NCBI GenBank assembly: GCA_963678465.1
Contig: OY782858.1
Span: forward strand, 62,001-126,000
DNA length: 64,000 bases
Direction: 5' to 3'
Source: Paludibacter sp963678465
GTDB taxonomy: Bacteria > Bacteroidota > Bacteroidia > Bacteroidales > Paludibacteraceae
Positions 50,049-58,978 of this stretch are shown piece after piece. The position numbers and the translations under genes are program-made. How positions within the stretch are numbered: position 1 is the stretch's first letter; every line of letters starts with the position of its first letter. The notes beneath the pieces were generated by a model. It worked only from the letters and a program-made list of their open reading frames with translations. It was not told the origin of the DNA and did not search any database.

Positions 50049-51392
50049 ATGCAACACATTAAACTTTCTATCGAAAAAGCGTTCGGATTTGTTTCCGAAC
50101 AAGCTGTGGCAGATTATAAGACACAAGTTACCAAAGCTAATGCAGCTTTGCACAATGGAACGGGAAAAGGTAGCGATTTTCTGGGCTGGTTAAACTTACC
50201 AACTTCAATTGACGAAGCGCATTTAACCGATGTGGAAAATACTGCAAAAATTCTTCGTGAAAATTGCGAAATAGTTGTAGTGATTGGTATCGGAGGTAGT
50301 TACCTTGGCGCTAAAGCGGTTATCGATGCACTATCGAACAGTTTCGACTGGTTGCAAACTGAGCGCACATCGCCTGCAGTGGTCTATGCCGGACAAAATA
50401 TCGGCGAAGATTATCTCTACGAACTTCAGGAGCTTTTGAAAAATAAAAAGTTCGGTATCATTTCAATTTCAAAATCAGGAACAACTACCGAACCTGCTTT
50501 GGCTTTTCGCTTGCTGAAAACGCAACTCGAAGAACAACAGGGCAAAGAAGCCGCTAAAAACCTTATAGTTTGTGTAACAGACAAAGCGCGAGGAGCCTTG
50601 CGTACTCTCGCAACGCAGGAAGGTTACAAAACCTATGTAATCGAAGATAATATCGGAGGTCGCTATTCAGTGCTTTCTCCTGTAGGTTTGCTTCCTATCG
50701 CTGTTGCCGGATTTGATATCCGTAAGTTGGTGGAAGGAGCTGTAACTATGGAAAAGCTTTGTGGAGAGGATGTTTTGTTCGAAGAGAATCCTGCTGCTCA
50801 ATATGCTGCTGTGCGTAACGAATTGTATAAGACTGGTAAAACCACTGAAATTCTTGTGAACTTTCATCCAAAATTGCATTACATTGGCGAATGGTGGAAA
50901 CAGCTCTATGGCGAAAGCGAAGGGAAAGAAAACAAAGGTATTTTCCCGGCAGCTGTGGATTTTACTACCGATTTGCATTCTATGGGTCAATGGATACAAG
51001 AGGGCGAACGCAATATATTCGAAACTGTCATTTCGGTGAACGAACCGAATCATACCAAAATTTTTCCTCACGACGAAGCAAATCTTGATGGTTTGAATTT
51101 CTTGTCAGGCAAACGTGTGGATGAGGTAAATAAAATGGCCGAACTTGGTACCATGATCGCGCATGTCGACGGTGGTGTGCCGAATTTGAAAATTGAATTG
51201 CCTAAGCTGAACGAATACTATTTGGGTGAGTTGCTTTATTTCTTCGAAAAAGCTTGTGGTATCAGTGGTTATGTGTTGGGCGTAAATCCGTTCGATCAAC
51301 CCGGAGTAGAGGCTTACAAGAAAAATATGTTTGCGTTGCTTGACAAACCAGGTTTCGAAGCCGAAACAAAGGCAATAAAAGCAAGATTGTAA
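50049..51392 (+). CDS. pgi: Glucose-6-phosphate isomerase
   Basis: Pgi interconverts glucose 6-phosphate and fructose 6-phosphate. The 447-aa protein is of the shorter bacterial type. It has VVIGIGGSYLGAKAVIDAL, SISKSGTTTEPALAFRLL (sugar-phosphate site), EDNIGGRYSVLSPVGLLP, the catalytic Glu in FPAAVDFTTDLHSMGQWIQE and a C-terminal NPFDQPGVEAYKKNM with the catalytic Lys. It starts 12 bp beyond the MITE-like element. Confidence 0.97.
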   Translation: MQHIKLSIEKAFGFVSEQAVADYKTQVTKANAALHNGTGKGSDFLGWLNLPTSIDEAHLTDVENTAKILRENCEIVVVIGIGGSYLGAKAVIDALSNSFDWLQTERTSPAVVYAGQNIGEDYLYELQELLKNKKFGIISISKSGTTTEPALAFRLLKTQLEEQQGKEAAKNLIVCVTDKARGALRTLATQEGYKTYVIEDNIGGRYSVLSPVGLLPIAVAGFDIRKLVEGAVTMEKLCGEDVLFEENPAAQYAAVRNELYKTGKTTEILVNFHPKLHYIGEWWKQLYGESEGKENKGIFPAAVDFTTDLHSMGQWIQEGERNIFETVISVNEPNHTKIFPHDEANLDGLNFLSGKRVDEVNKMAELGTMIAHVDGGVPNLKIELPKLNEYYLGELLYFFEKACGISGYVLGVNPFDQPGVEAYKKNMFALLDKPGFEAETKAIKARL

Positions 51393-51410
51393 ACTCCATT
51401 TCAGAACATA

Positions 51411-51448
51411 AAAAAACGGTTGCTTCGAAAAGCAACCGTTTTTTTTAT
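51411..51448. terminator. Terminator after pgi
   Basis: ACGGTTGCTT / AAGCAACCGT stem with tetraloop CGAA, flanked by A and T runs; serves pgi and possibly the convergent lipoprotein gene. Confidence 0.92.
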
Positions 51449-51484
51449 CTTTATTTGAATCAATTAACCGATATGGCTAGTGGC

Positions 51485-52009
51485 TTAAGGCCTTTTAGCA
51501 ACAATAGGAGTTTTGAAACTAATGATGGAGGTGTTGGAACCTATATTGTTCTCGAAAACTGCATCCGATTTAATTGTGAATGTTAGTTTTGCTTCTTTGC
51601 TGGGCTTAACGGCCAGGTATTTGAGCGAAAAATAGAGTGTTGGCATTTTTCCTTCCAATATAAACTTTCCGGTTTTATAGTCCGATTCAGGAGTGAAAAT
51701 AGAATCCATTGAGGTCACCGGAGGCAGGATTATTTTCGATACGCTGTCGGCCGACTGTTTAATATAAAATGCTTTCAGATTGTTTTCGTATCCGGTGGCA
51801 ACTAAGAAAATAGATATTGTGTCGCCGACTTCAATAGTATCAAGTCGGTAGGAGCCATCATCTGTTAAATATGCTTTCAATGAGTCTCCATGTTGATTTG
51901 TTAAAGGAGAGAAATAAAATTCGGGAGTATAATTCGAACTTCCGTCGAGATTACAGGACGAAAAGACAGCAATTATAATCGCAAAAAATAAAAAAATACG
52001 TGTTTTCAT
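51485..52009 (-). CDS. Hypothetical lipoprotein
   Basis: This 174-aa protein has a clear lipobox signal peptide (MKTRIFLFFAIIIAVFSSC, lipidated Cys19) and a beta-rich mature part with no known motif. It is rich in Ser, Thr, Asp and Lys, with strands such as DTIEVGDTISIFLVATGYEN, suggesting an Ig-like or beta-sandwich fold. It is probably anchored to the outer membrane facing the periplasm. It stands alone and has its own -7 box at 52030-52037. I cannot name a function. Confidence 0.65.
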   Translation of the reverse strand: MKTRIFLFFAIIIAVFSSCNLDGSSNYTPEFYFSPLTNQHGDSLKAYLTDDGSYRLDTIEVGDTISIFLVATGYENNLKAFYIKQSADSVSKIILPPVTSMDSIFTPESDYKTGKFILEGKMPTLYFSLKYLAVKPSKEAKLTFTIKSDAVFENNIGSNTSIISFKTPIVAKRP

Positions 52010-52029
52010 AAGGATTGTTATTTTCGGTG

Positions 52030-52037
52030 CAAAATTA
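52030..52037 (-). promoter_or_regulatory. -7 box of the lipoprotein gene
   Basis: TAATTTTG on the minus strand, 21 bp before the ATG. Confidence 0.45.
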
Positions 52038-52133
52038 CAAAAATTATACCATTCATTAGGCTTAGATGCAAAGAAAGTTCAAAATGTTGCATCAAAAAAA
52101 GGAAGAATATAAATATATGCTTTCTTTTTTATG

Positions 52134-52206
52134 TCGGGATGACAAGATTCGAACCTGCGACCTCTACGTCCCGAACGTAGCACGCTACCAACTGCGCCAC
52201 ATCCCG
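52134..52206 (-). tRNA. tRNA-Pro (anticodon CGG)
   Basis: On the minus strand: 7-bp acceptor stem CGGGATG/CATCCCG with discriminator A, D arm with GCGCAGTTGGTAGCGTGC, anticodon stem CTACG/CGTAG around loop TTCGGGA (anticodon CGG, reads CCG), and T arm GGTTCGAATC. CCA is not encoded. All four stems pair. Confidence 0.96.
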
Positions 52207-52223
52207 ATGTTTTTTTGTGAATG

Positions 52224-52231
52224 CAAAATTA
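52224..52231 (-). promoter_or_regulatory. -7 box of tRNA-Pro
   Basis: TAATTTTG on the minus strand, 17 bp before the mature 5' end. Confidence 0.5.
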
Positions 52232-52369
52232 CTTTATTTTAAAAAAAACACGAAATAATTTGTTTGTTTTTTTTCTGAAAAAATGGGACGCTTTGTATGT
52301 GTATTAAAAAAACGTCAATAGTTATAGTTCAATTCATTTCTTTTTTTCGATTATAAGCATTAAAACAAT

Positions 52370-52377
52370 TATCTTTG
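52370..52377 (+). promoter_or_regulatory. -7 box of the HAD-phosphatase gene
   Basis: TATCTTTG. Its last base is the first base of a possible GTG start at 52377, which makes the ATG at 52398 the better start. Confidence 0.5.
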
Positions 52378-52397
52378 TGCACAAAAACAGAAATTTG

Positions 52398-53132
52398 ATG
52401 TTTTCACGCTCTATACAACACTTTTTAAAATCTAACAATTATCCATCGTTGTCGCCTCAAGCGGTATTTTTCGATATGGATGGTGTTTTGTTCGACTCGA
52501 TGCCGTTTCATGCATCGGCATGGGTACAGGCCATGCGCGACATGAACATTCCGTTCACTGCTTTCGAGGCTTACATGAATGAAGGTCGCACCGGCGATTC
52601 CACAATTGATGGTGCTTTTATGCGCACTTATGGAAGAAGTGCCACACCTGACGAAAAAAAACAGATATATAAGCTGAAAACAAATTACTTTGAGGCTGAG
52701 AGTAAAACAACGCCAATGCTTTTTGCAATTGATTTACTGGAATATATAAAAAGTAAAGGGTTACAGATATTTTTAGTGACAGGTTCGGGACAATCAACGC
52801 TTATCGACAGCTTGCAACTCCATTTTCCCGGTATTTTTACGAAAGAAAATATGATTACGGCTTACGATGTGAGTAATGGTAAACCTCACCCCGAGCCCTA
52901 CCTAAAGGCGCTCGAAAAATCTGGATTGAAGCCATGGGAAGCTGTGGTTGTAGAAAACGCACCTCTGGGTATTCAATCTGCTAAAGCTGCATGTCTGTAC
53001 ACTTTTGGTCTTGATACCGGTCCGTTAGGAGTGGATGTATTGTATACTGCGGGTGCCGATATTGTGTTGACAAGTATCGAGGAACTTTATAGTAAATGGG
53101 ACGATTTTATTTTAAACTGTAAAAAACAATAA
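52398..53132 (+). CDS. HAD-superfamily hydrolase (beta-phosphoglucomutase/phosphatase type)
   Basis: The 244-aa protein has HAD motif I FFDMDGVLFDSMP (about residues 26-38, with nucleophile and acid Asp), a helical cap (MRDMNIPFTAFEAYMNEG), motif II FLVTGSG, motif III Lys in NGKPHPEPYLKAL and motif IV VVENAPLGIQSAKAA. This is the subfamily I beta-phosphoglucomutase-like layout. The substrate is probably a sugar or small-molecule phosphate. The porin gene follows 19 bp downstream, so they may form one transcript. Confidence 0.9.
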   Translation: MFSRSIQHFLKSNNYPSLSPQAVFFDMDGVLFDSMPFHASAWVQAMRDMNIPFTAFEAYMNEGRTGDSTIDGAFMRTYGRSATPDEKKQIYKLKTNYFEAESKTTPMLFAIDLLEYIKSKGLQIFLVTGSGQSTLIDSLQLHFPGIFTKENMITAYDVSNGKPHPEPYLKALEKSGLKPWEAVVVENAPLGIQSAKAACLYTFGLDTGPLGVDVLYTAGADIVLTSIEELYSKWDDFILNCKKQ

Positions 53133-53151
53133 TTTTCGAGAAACCTATAAG

Positions 53152-54159
53152 ATGATGAAACTTAAATTTACGCTTTTTTTCTTTTGTGTAGCTTTTCAGC
53201 TTTTTGCTTTTTCGTCCGATAGTTTATTTACCCCTCATATCGAAGGAACAATCAGGGCAAAATACGAATACAATACAAGCTTGAGCGAGCAGCGCTTCCA
53301 GGTTCGGAATGCTCGTTTTAGTGTAAATGGTAATTTTAGTAAACTGGTTTCGTATAAAGCCGAAATTGATTTGTCAGATGAAGGCGAAACTAAAATGCTC
53401 GATGCCTATCTTCGTTTTCAGCCATTGGAATGGTTCCGATTTACTGTTGGTCAGCAAAAAATTCCTTTTAGTACCGATAATTTGCGTTCGCCGCATCAAT
53501 TGTTTTTTGCTAACCGCTCTTTTATTGGCAAGCAACTTACAGGTTTACGGGATGTGGGCGCAACCCTTGTTTTGTCGAACCGAAAATTCATTCCGGTTGA
53601 ATTTACTGCCGGTTTGTATAATGGCACCGGTTTGTACGACCAACAAAGATGGAGAGAAACAGAGGATCTCAGTTATGCTTTGAGAGCGGTTGTTACGCCA
53701 CACAAATTTTTGAGCATTAGCTTGAATTACAATTCTGTACATCCCTACGATATCAGAATGAATATGTACAATATTGGTGGTGCGATTGACTATGGAGGGT
53801 TTCATATCGAGAGCGAATTATACTATAAAACTTATCAGGATTCGGTTTTTAAACCTACTATGGGTTTCTTTGTGATGGGAGCTTACAGCTTTAAAACAGA
53901 GAAATTGAAATATATCAAAAAAATAACTCCGGTACTTCGTTATGATAACATGTCGAATAACAACAAAGGACAGAAATCGGTATACGGAACTTACGTGATT
54001 GATGATTATGTACGATCGAGGGTAACCGGAGGGCTTACTTTTAGTCTTTCGAAACCATTTATGAACGATATTCGTTTGAATTACGAGTACTATACTTTTC
54101 CGAGTGTGTTAGCCAATCATGATAATAAATTGGTGTTGGAATTTGTTGTTCGTTTCTGA
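53152..54159 (+). CDS. Porin of the phosphate-selective O/P family
   Basis: The 335-aa outer-membrane protein begins with a signal peptide (MMKLKFTLFFFCVAFQLFAF) and is built of beta strands ending in FVVRF. The FQVRNARFSVNGNFSKLVSY, AYLRFQPLEWFRFTVGQQKI, PFSTDNLRSP and RDVGATL segments are those of Bacteroidota OprO/OprP-like porins. It would form a diffusion channel; phosphate selectivity is not shown by the sequence. It lies 46 bp before hisD but is unlikely to be functionally tied to it. Confidence 0.88.
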   Translation: MMKLKFTLFFFCVAFQLFAFSSDSLFTPHIEGTIRAKYEYNTSLSEQRFQVRNARFSVNGNFSKLVSYKAEIDLSDEGETKMLDAYLRFQPLEWFRFTVGQQKIPFSTDNLRSPHQLFFANRSFIGKQLTGLRDVGATLVLSNRKFIPVEFTAGLYNGTGLYDQQRWRETEDLSYALRAVVTPHKFLSISLNYNSVHPYDIRMNMYNIGGAIDYGGFHIESELYYKTYQDSVFKPTMGFFVMGAYSFKTEKLKYIKKITPVLRYDNMSNNNKGQKSVYGTYVIDDYVRSRVTGGLTFSLSKPFMNDIRLNYEYYTFPSVLANHDNKLVLEFVVRF

Positions 54160-54205
54160 TAAATTGATTTACTTTGTACGCTTAAATATATTATAACTTA
54201 GTTAC

Positions 54206-55528
54206 ATGCAAATTATTAAATATCCACCCAAAGAAAACTGGGCTACGTTGTTGACCCGGCCGGTTTTTGACAATACAAGCTTATTCGATACTGTTCAAAA
54301 AGTATTGGACGATGTCCGACTGCATGGCGACGCGGCTATAAAAAAATATACTTTACAATTCGATAAAGTTGAACTCGATACGGTCGAAGTTACTAAAGAG
54401 GAAATACTTGAGGCCGAAAAGCAGATATCAGCACAGCTCAAACAGGCCATAGAAATGGCTCGCCGGAATATATGGAAATTTCATTCGGAACAACAGCACG
54501 AACTTCCCGAAATTCAAACTTCGCCCGGAGTATATTGTTGGCAGAAAGCCATTGCCATCGAAAAAGTAGGGTTGTATATTCCCGGTGGAACTGCACCTTT
54601 GTTTTCCACGGTATTGATGCTGGGCATTCCTGCGCAAATTGCCGAATGTAAAGAGGTGGTGCTTTGTACGCCGCCCGATAAAAGTGGCAAAGTGCATCCG
54701 GCCGTTTTGTATGCTGCTAAAATAGCAGGTATTCATCGTATTTTTAAAATTGGAGGAACGCAGGCAATAGCAGCTATGGCTTATGGTACCGAAACGGTTC
54801 CGAAAGTGTACAAGATTTTTGGTCCGGGTAATCAATATGTTACAGCGGCAAAACAAATGGTTTCGCTGCGTGATGTGGCCATAGATATGCCAGCCGGCCC
54901 TTCGGAAGTAGAAGTGTTGGCCGATAAATCGGCGAATCCTGTTTTTGTTGCTGCCGATTTGCTTTCGCAGGCCGAACATGGTGTCGATAGTCAGTCTATA
55001 CTGGTAACTGTTGATGAGGCGCTTATTGAACCGGTATTGGAACAAATTGAGATTCAACTGGAGCAACTTCCGAGGAAAGAGCTGGCGCGTAAGGCCCTCG
55101 AAAATAGTAAAATAATTTTGCTGAAAACGCTTGACGAAGCTGTGGCACTTACTAACGAATATGCTCCTGAACATTTAATTATTTCTACTCAGTATTACAT
55201 GGGTGTGGCAGCAAATATTGTAAATGCAGGGTCGGTTTTTCTGGGTAATTATACGCCCGAGAGTGCCGGCGATTATGCCTCGGGCACAAACCACACGCTT
55301 CCCACTAACGGGTACGCGAAAGCATATAGCGGAGTAAACCTCGACAGTTTCGTGCGAAAGGTAACTTTTCAGCAAATCACAAAAGAAGGGCTCACTAACC
55401 TGAGTAATGCCATTATTCTGATGGCCGAAAATGAAGAACTTCAGGCGCACAGTAATGCTGTGAAAGTGCGTTTGGATGAGGAAGTTCCGGTTGAAACAAG
55501 AGAAAGCAGCCATCGCAGATGGCAATAA
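54206..55528 (+). CDS. hisD: Histidinol dehydrogenase
   Basis: HisD catalyses the last two oxidations of histidine synthesis, histidinol to histidine. The 440-aa protein has GLYIPGGTAPLFSTVLMLG, KIFGPGNQYVTAAKQMV, DMPAGPSEVEVLADKSANP, the Zn-binding SQAEHGVDSQSILVT and APEHLII, then ESAGDYASGTNHTLPT. All active-site motifs are present. hisC follows 150 bp downstream, but hisG, normally directly upstream in Bacteroidota, is replaced here by a porin gene. Confidence 0.96.
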   Translation: MQIIKYPPKENWATLLTRPVFDNTSLFDTVQKVLDDVRLHGDAAIKKYTLQFDKVELDTVEVTKEEILEAEKQISAQLKQAIEMARRNIWKFHSEQQHELPEIQTSPGVYCWQKAIAIEKVGLYIPGGTAPLFSTVLMLGIPAQIAECKEVVLCTPPDKSGKVHPAVLYAAKIAGIHRIFKIGGTQAIAAMAYGTETVPKVYKIFGPGNQYVTAAKQMVSLRDVAIDMPAGPSEVEVLADKSANPVFVAADLLSQAEHGVDSQSILVTVDEALIEPVLEQIEIQLEQLPRKELARKALENSKIILLKTLDEAVALTNEYAPEHLIISTQYYMGVAANIVNAGSVFLGNYTPESAGDYASGTNHTLPTNGYAKAYSGVNLDSFVRKVTFQQITKEGLTNLSNAIILMAENEELQAHSNAVKVRLDEEVPVETRESSHRRWQ

Positions 55529-55678
55529 TTATCAAATTGAGGATTAAATTTGTTGAATTTGTTTGTTTGAATTGCAGTTTTTTTGCTGCTACTGAAAATT
55601 ATATAAATGCGGAAAGTCTTTTTAAATTGTGCTTTAAACGAATAAGGATACACTAATTAATATAACAATGCCATAAGT

Positions 55679-56707
55679 ATGAATATAAACGATTTAGTAA
55701 GAGAAAATGTCCGTAACCTGAAGCCTTATTCATGTGCACGAGATGAATTTAATGGAAAAGCATCGGTTTATCTTGATGCTAACGAAAACCCTTTTAATTC
55801 GCCATTCAATCGATATCCTGATCCACATCAGGCCGAGGTGAAAGAACATATCTCAAAAATTAAAAATGTAAAAGCAAATAAAATTTTCTTAGGTAACGGA
55901 AGTGACGAAGCCATTGATCTTTTGTACAGGGCCTTTTGTGAACCGGGCATAGATAATGTGGTGGCTATCGATCCTACTTATGGGATGTATAAAGTGTGTG
56001 CCGATATTAACAATGTGGAATATCGCAAAGTGACGCTGAACGAAGAGTTCGATATAGAGGCATATAAAATAATGGATGCAACAAATGTAAACACAAAACT
56101 AATTTGGTTGTGTTCGCCCAATAATCCTACGGCAAATAGTCTGAATAGAAACGAAATTGTAAAATTGTTGAAATGGTTCAGGGGAATAGTTGTGGTTGAT
56201 GAAGCCTATATCGATTTTGCCTCCGATGAAAGCTTTGTTGCGCAACTCAATAAATTCCCACATTTGGTAGTGCTTCAAACATTCTCAAAAGCATGGGGCA
56301 ATGCAGCTGTACGATTAGGAATGGCGTTTGCATCGAAAGAAATTATTGAAGTGTTGAATAAAATTAAATATCCATACAATTTAAGCCTGCTTACACAACG
56401 TCATGCCTTATATATGTTGAACGATGTCGATAAAGTGAAGGAATGGGTGAAAACACTGCTCGAAGAACGTTCGAAATTAGTATCACAGCTTCAGAAAGTA
56501 TCTAATGTTGTGAAAGTTTATCCTACCGATGCCAATTTTGTACTTGCCAAAGTCAATAATGCCGATCAGGTATATCGCGAGCTTATTCGCAAAGGCGTAG
56601 TAGTTCGTAACCGAAGCAATATAAGTCTTTGCAATGATTGTCTCAGAATAACAGTGGGAACAGCTGAAGAAAATAAGCTGTTGATCAATGAATTGAAAAA
56701 ATTCTGA
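55679..56707 (+). CDS. hisC: Histidinol-phosphate aminotransferase
   Basis: HisC transaminates imidazole acetol phosphate to histidinol phosphate, two steps before HisD's substrate. The 342-aa fold-type I PLP enzyme has YLDANENPFNSPFNRYPDP, LGNGSDEAIDLL, WLCSPNNPTANS, VVDEAYIDFASDES and the Schiff-base Lys in TFSKAWGNAAVRLG, and a late RNRSNISLCNDCLRITVG. It is complete. No hisB follows; a galactanase gene lies next, so the usual hisGDCB cluster is broken at both ends. Confidence 0.95.
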   Translation: MNINDLVRENVRNLKPYSCARDEFNGKASVYLDANENPFNSPFNRYPDPHQAEVKEHISKIKNVKANKIFLGNGSDEAIDLLYRAFCEPGIDNVVAIDPTYGMYKVCADINNVEYRKVTLNEEFDIEAYKIMDATNVNTKLIWLCSPNNPTANSLNRNEIVKLLKWFRGIVVVDEAYIDFASDESFVAQLNKFPHLVVLQTFSKAWGNAAVRLGMAFASKEIIEVLNKIKYPYNLSLLTQRHALYMLNDVDKVKEWVKTLLEERSKLVSQLQKVSNVVKVYPTDANFVLAKVNNADQVYRELIRKGVVVRNRSNISLCNDCLRITVGTAEENKLLINELKKF

Positions 56708-56801
56708 GAAAAACGATATTTCGAACAAATAAACAGGATTGAATGATAAACGCATTGACGCTTGATCCATTTTGACTGCTGATGCACAACTCCGAACTCC
56801 A

Positions 56802-57872
56802 ATGAAAAGGTCAATTATTTATAAAGCATTTTTGATACTGGCTTGTGTAACTTATTTGCTGGCTCACTTGAGTTGCAAAGAGGCTAATCCTGTTGTTGAC
56901 CCAATCGATACCATAAAAACAGAGCCTACCGACAGTCTTTTTGCCAAAGGAGCTGATGTAAGTTGGTTGACCGAAATGGAAAGCGCAGGTAAGAAGTTTT
57001 ATAATTCGGCAGGTACAGCCACTGAATGTATGAATCTGCTTAAAAGTTTAGGAATGAATACCATCCGTCTGCGTGTTTGGGTTAATCCGTCTGAAGGTTG
57101 GAACAACGCTGCCGATGTTTTACTTAAAGCTAAACGTGCCAAAACTCTCGGGATGCGTATTATGATTGATTTTCATTACAGCGATACCTGGGCCGATCCG
57201 GCTCATCAAACAAAACCAGAGGCCTGGAAAAATCTTGGTTTTGCCGATTTAAAAGCTGCGTTAGCCAACCATACTATTTCGGTGCTTACGGAACTAAAGG
57301 AGAATAATATAAGCCCCGAATGGGTGCAGGTAGGCAACGAAACCAGCAATGGCATGCTTTGGGAAGATGGCAAGGCATCGACGAATATGGCCAATTATGC
57401 TGCGCTCACCACAGCCGGTTACGATGCTGTGAAATCGGTTTTTCCTAATGCTAAAGTGATTGTTCATATTAACGACGGATATGATAACGCTAAGTTCAAA
57501 TGGATATTTGATGGATTGAAAGAAAATGGAGGAAAATGGGATGTCATCGGACTTTCGGTTTATCCTTATTGGTTTACTCCGTCAAACGATTGGGCCAAAT
57601 GCAATACTCAAACCCTTTCGAATATGAACGATATGGTAAGCAGGTACAACAAAGAAGTGATGGTGGTGGAATGCGGCATGAGTTGGGATAATCCTGTGGC
57701 TTGTAAAAGCTTTTTGTCAGATTTGATTGCTAAAGTTAAGTTGGTAAATAATAAAAAAGGACTTGGGGTGATTTATTGGGAACCTCAAAGCTATGGCGGT
57801 TGGAAAGGCTATACTTTAGGGGCTTTCGATAATAGTGGAAAGCCAACAGTAGCACTGGATGCCTTCAAATAA
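56802..57872 (+). CDS. GH53 arabinogalactan endo-beta-1,4-galactanase lipoprotein
   Basis: The 356-aa glycoside hydrolase cleaves beta-1,4-galactan of plant cell walls. It has a lipoprotein signal (MKRSIIYKAFLILACVTYLL, lipidated Cys in HLSC), GADVSWLTEMES at the domain start, the acid/base Glu in WVQVGNETSNGMLW and the nucleophile Glu in VMVVECGMSW, with HYSDTWADPAHQ between them. It would act at the cell surface or in the periplasm. No other polysaccharide-utilisation gene is adjacent. A 10-codon longer frame lacks the signal at its start. Confidence 0.93.
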   Translation: MKRSIIYKAFLILACVTYLLAHLSCKEANPVVDPIDTIKTEPTDSLFAKGADVSWLTEMESAGKKFYNSAGTATECMNLLKSLGMNTIRLRVWVNPSEGWNNAADVLLKAKRAKTLGMRIMIDFHYSDTWADPAHQTKPEAWKNLGFADLKAALANHTISVLTELKENNISPEWVQVGNETSNGMLWEDGKASTNMANYAALTTAGYDAVKSVFPNAKVIVHINDGYDNAKFKWIFDGLKENGGKWDVIGLSVYPYWFTPSNDWAKCNTQTLSNMNDMVSRYNKEVMVVECGMSWDNPVACKSFLSDLIAKVKLVNNKKGLGVIYWEPQSYGGWKGYTLGAFDNSGKPTVALDAFK

Positions 57873-57967
57873 TATTTTGTTCAATATCGAAATTTTCGGA
57901 ACAATTCCGAATTTTCAAATTTTCAAATTTTCAAACTCTTAATCCCTAAATCTTTCGGGCTTCATCC

Positions 57968-58903
57968 TCACCTCATTCCCCGGAGTAATTCTCCAATGTT
58001 CATGCGTTTTTTTGCCGGAGCCTGCACGCTCTTCAACTGAAGGTAGCCATCTTGTAAAGCAATTTTGGCAAATTTCTTTCCATCGGTGATAAGTGTTCCC
58101 GGTTGATCATTATGCTGAATGTATTCCTTTTCTGTTTCGTATATTTTCAGTAGGGTTGTTTCAGTTTGATTGGGGAATTGTAATTCCGCCCAAGCAGTGG
58201 GGTAGGGCGACAGCCCTCGTACAAAGTTGTAGCTATCATCAACGCTTCTATTAAAATCGATTTCGCAGGTTTCTTTAAAAATTTTAGGTGCTGCTTTGAG
58301 CTCCAACTCGGGATGAATAAATTGAGATTGATCAACAGCATCTGTTTCGCCCAGTATTAGCAAGTCAATTGTTTTACGAACCATTTTAGCGCCCATTTGC
58401 ATTAATTTATCATGAATGGAGCCTGCATCGTCGGTTTCAGAAATGGGTGTTTTTTCCTGAAGTATAATTTTTCCTGTATCAATTTCGTGGGTGAGAAAAA
58501 AGGTGGTGGCGCCGGTTTCCTTTTCTCCGTTGATAATGGCCCAGTTGATAGGCGCTGCGCCACGATACTGTGGCAGTAGCGAAGCATGAAGATTGAATGT
58601 TCCGAGGCGGGGCATGTTCCATACCACTTCGGGCAACATCCGAAAAGCTACTACTACCTGAACATCGGCACGCAGTGCTTTGAGCGCTTCCAAAAAGTTT
58701 TCGTCTTTCAGTTTTTCGGGTTGAAGAATGGGTAGGTTATTCTCAATAGCATATTGTTTTACAGCCGAAAACTGAAGTTTATGTCCACGTCCACTTGGTT
58801 TGTCGGGCATTGTAATGACTCCTACCACATTATAATTATTTTCGACTAAAATTTTAAGACTTTCCACCGCAAAATCGGGCGTACCCATAAAAACAATCCT
58901 CAT
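57968..58903 (-). CDS. fmt: Methionyl-tRNA formyltransferase
   Basis: Fmt formylates initiator Met-tRNA using 10-formyl-THF, linking FolD to translation initiation. The 311-aa protein has the N-terminal VFMGTPDFAVESLKIL, TMPDKPSGRGHKL, the catalytic HASLLPQYRGAAPINWAIING and FFLTHEIDTG, and a C-terminal domain with RGLSPYPTAWAEL. The length and all formyltransferase motifs are standard. It converges on the GH53 gene. Confidence 0.96.
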   Translation of the reverse strand: MRIVFMGTPDFAVESLKILVENNYNVVGVITMPDKPSGRGHKLQFSAVKQYAIENNLPILQPEKLKDENFLEALKALRADVQVVVAFRMLPEVVWNMPRLGTFNLHASLLPQYRGAAPINWAIINGEKETGATTFFLTHEIDTGKIILQEKTPISETDDAGSIHDKLMQMGAKMVRKTIDLLILGETDAVDQSQFIHPELELKAAPKIFKETCEIDFNRSVDDSYNFVRGLSPYPTAWAELQFPNQTETTLLKIYETEKEYIQHNDQPGTLITDGKKFAKIALQDGYLQLKSVQAPAKKRMNIGELLRGMR

Positions 58904-58978
58904 GATCTGATTATTTATTTCTGATTATTAGTTTATAAAAGTGAAGTGTAAACCTGTTGTCTTGTGTTCACTTATTTG

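Noticed and set aside
52377..52397. GTG start of the HAD gene at 52377
   Set aside because: It overlaps the last base of the -7 box, so it would lie upstream of the transcription start; the ATG at 52398 fits better.
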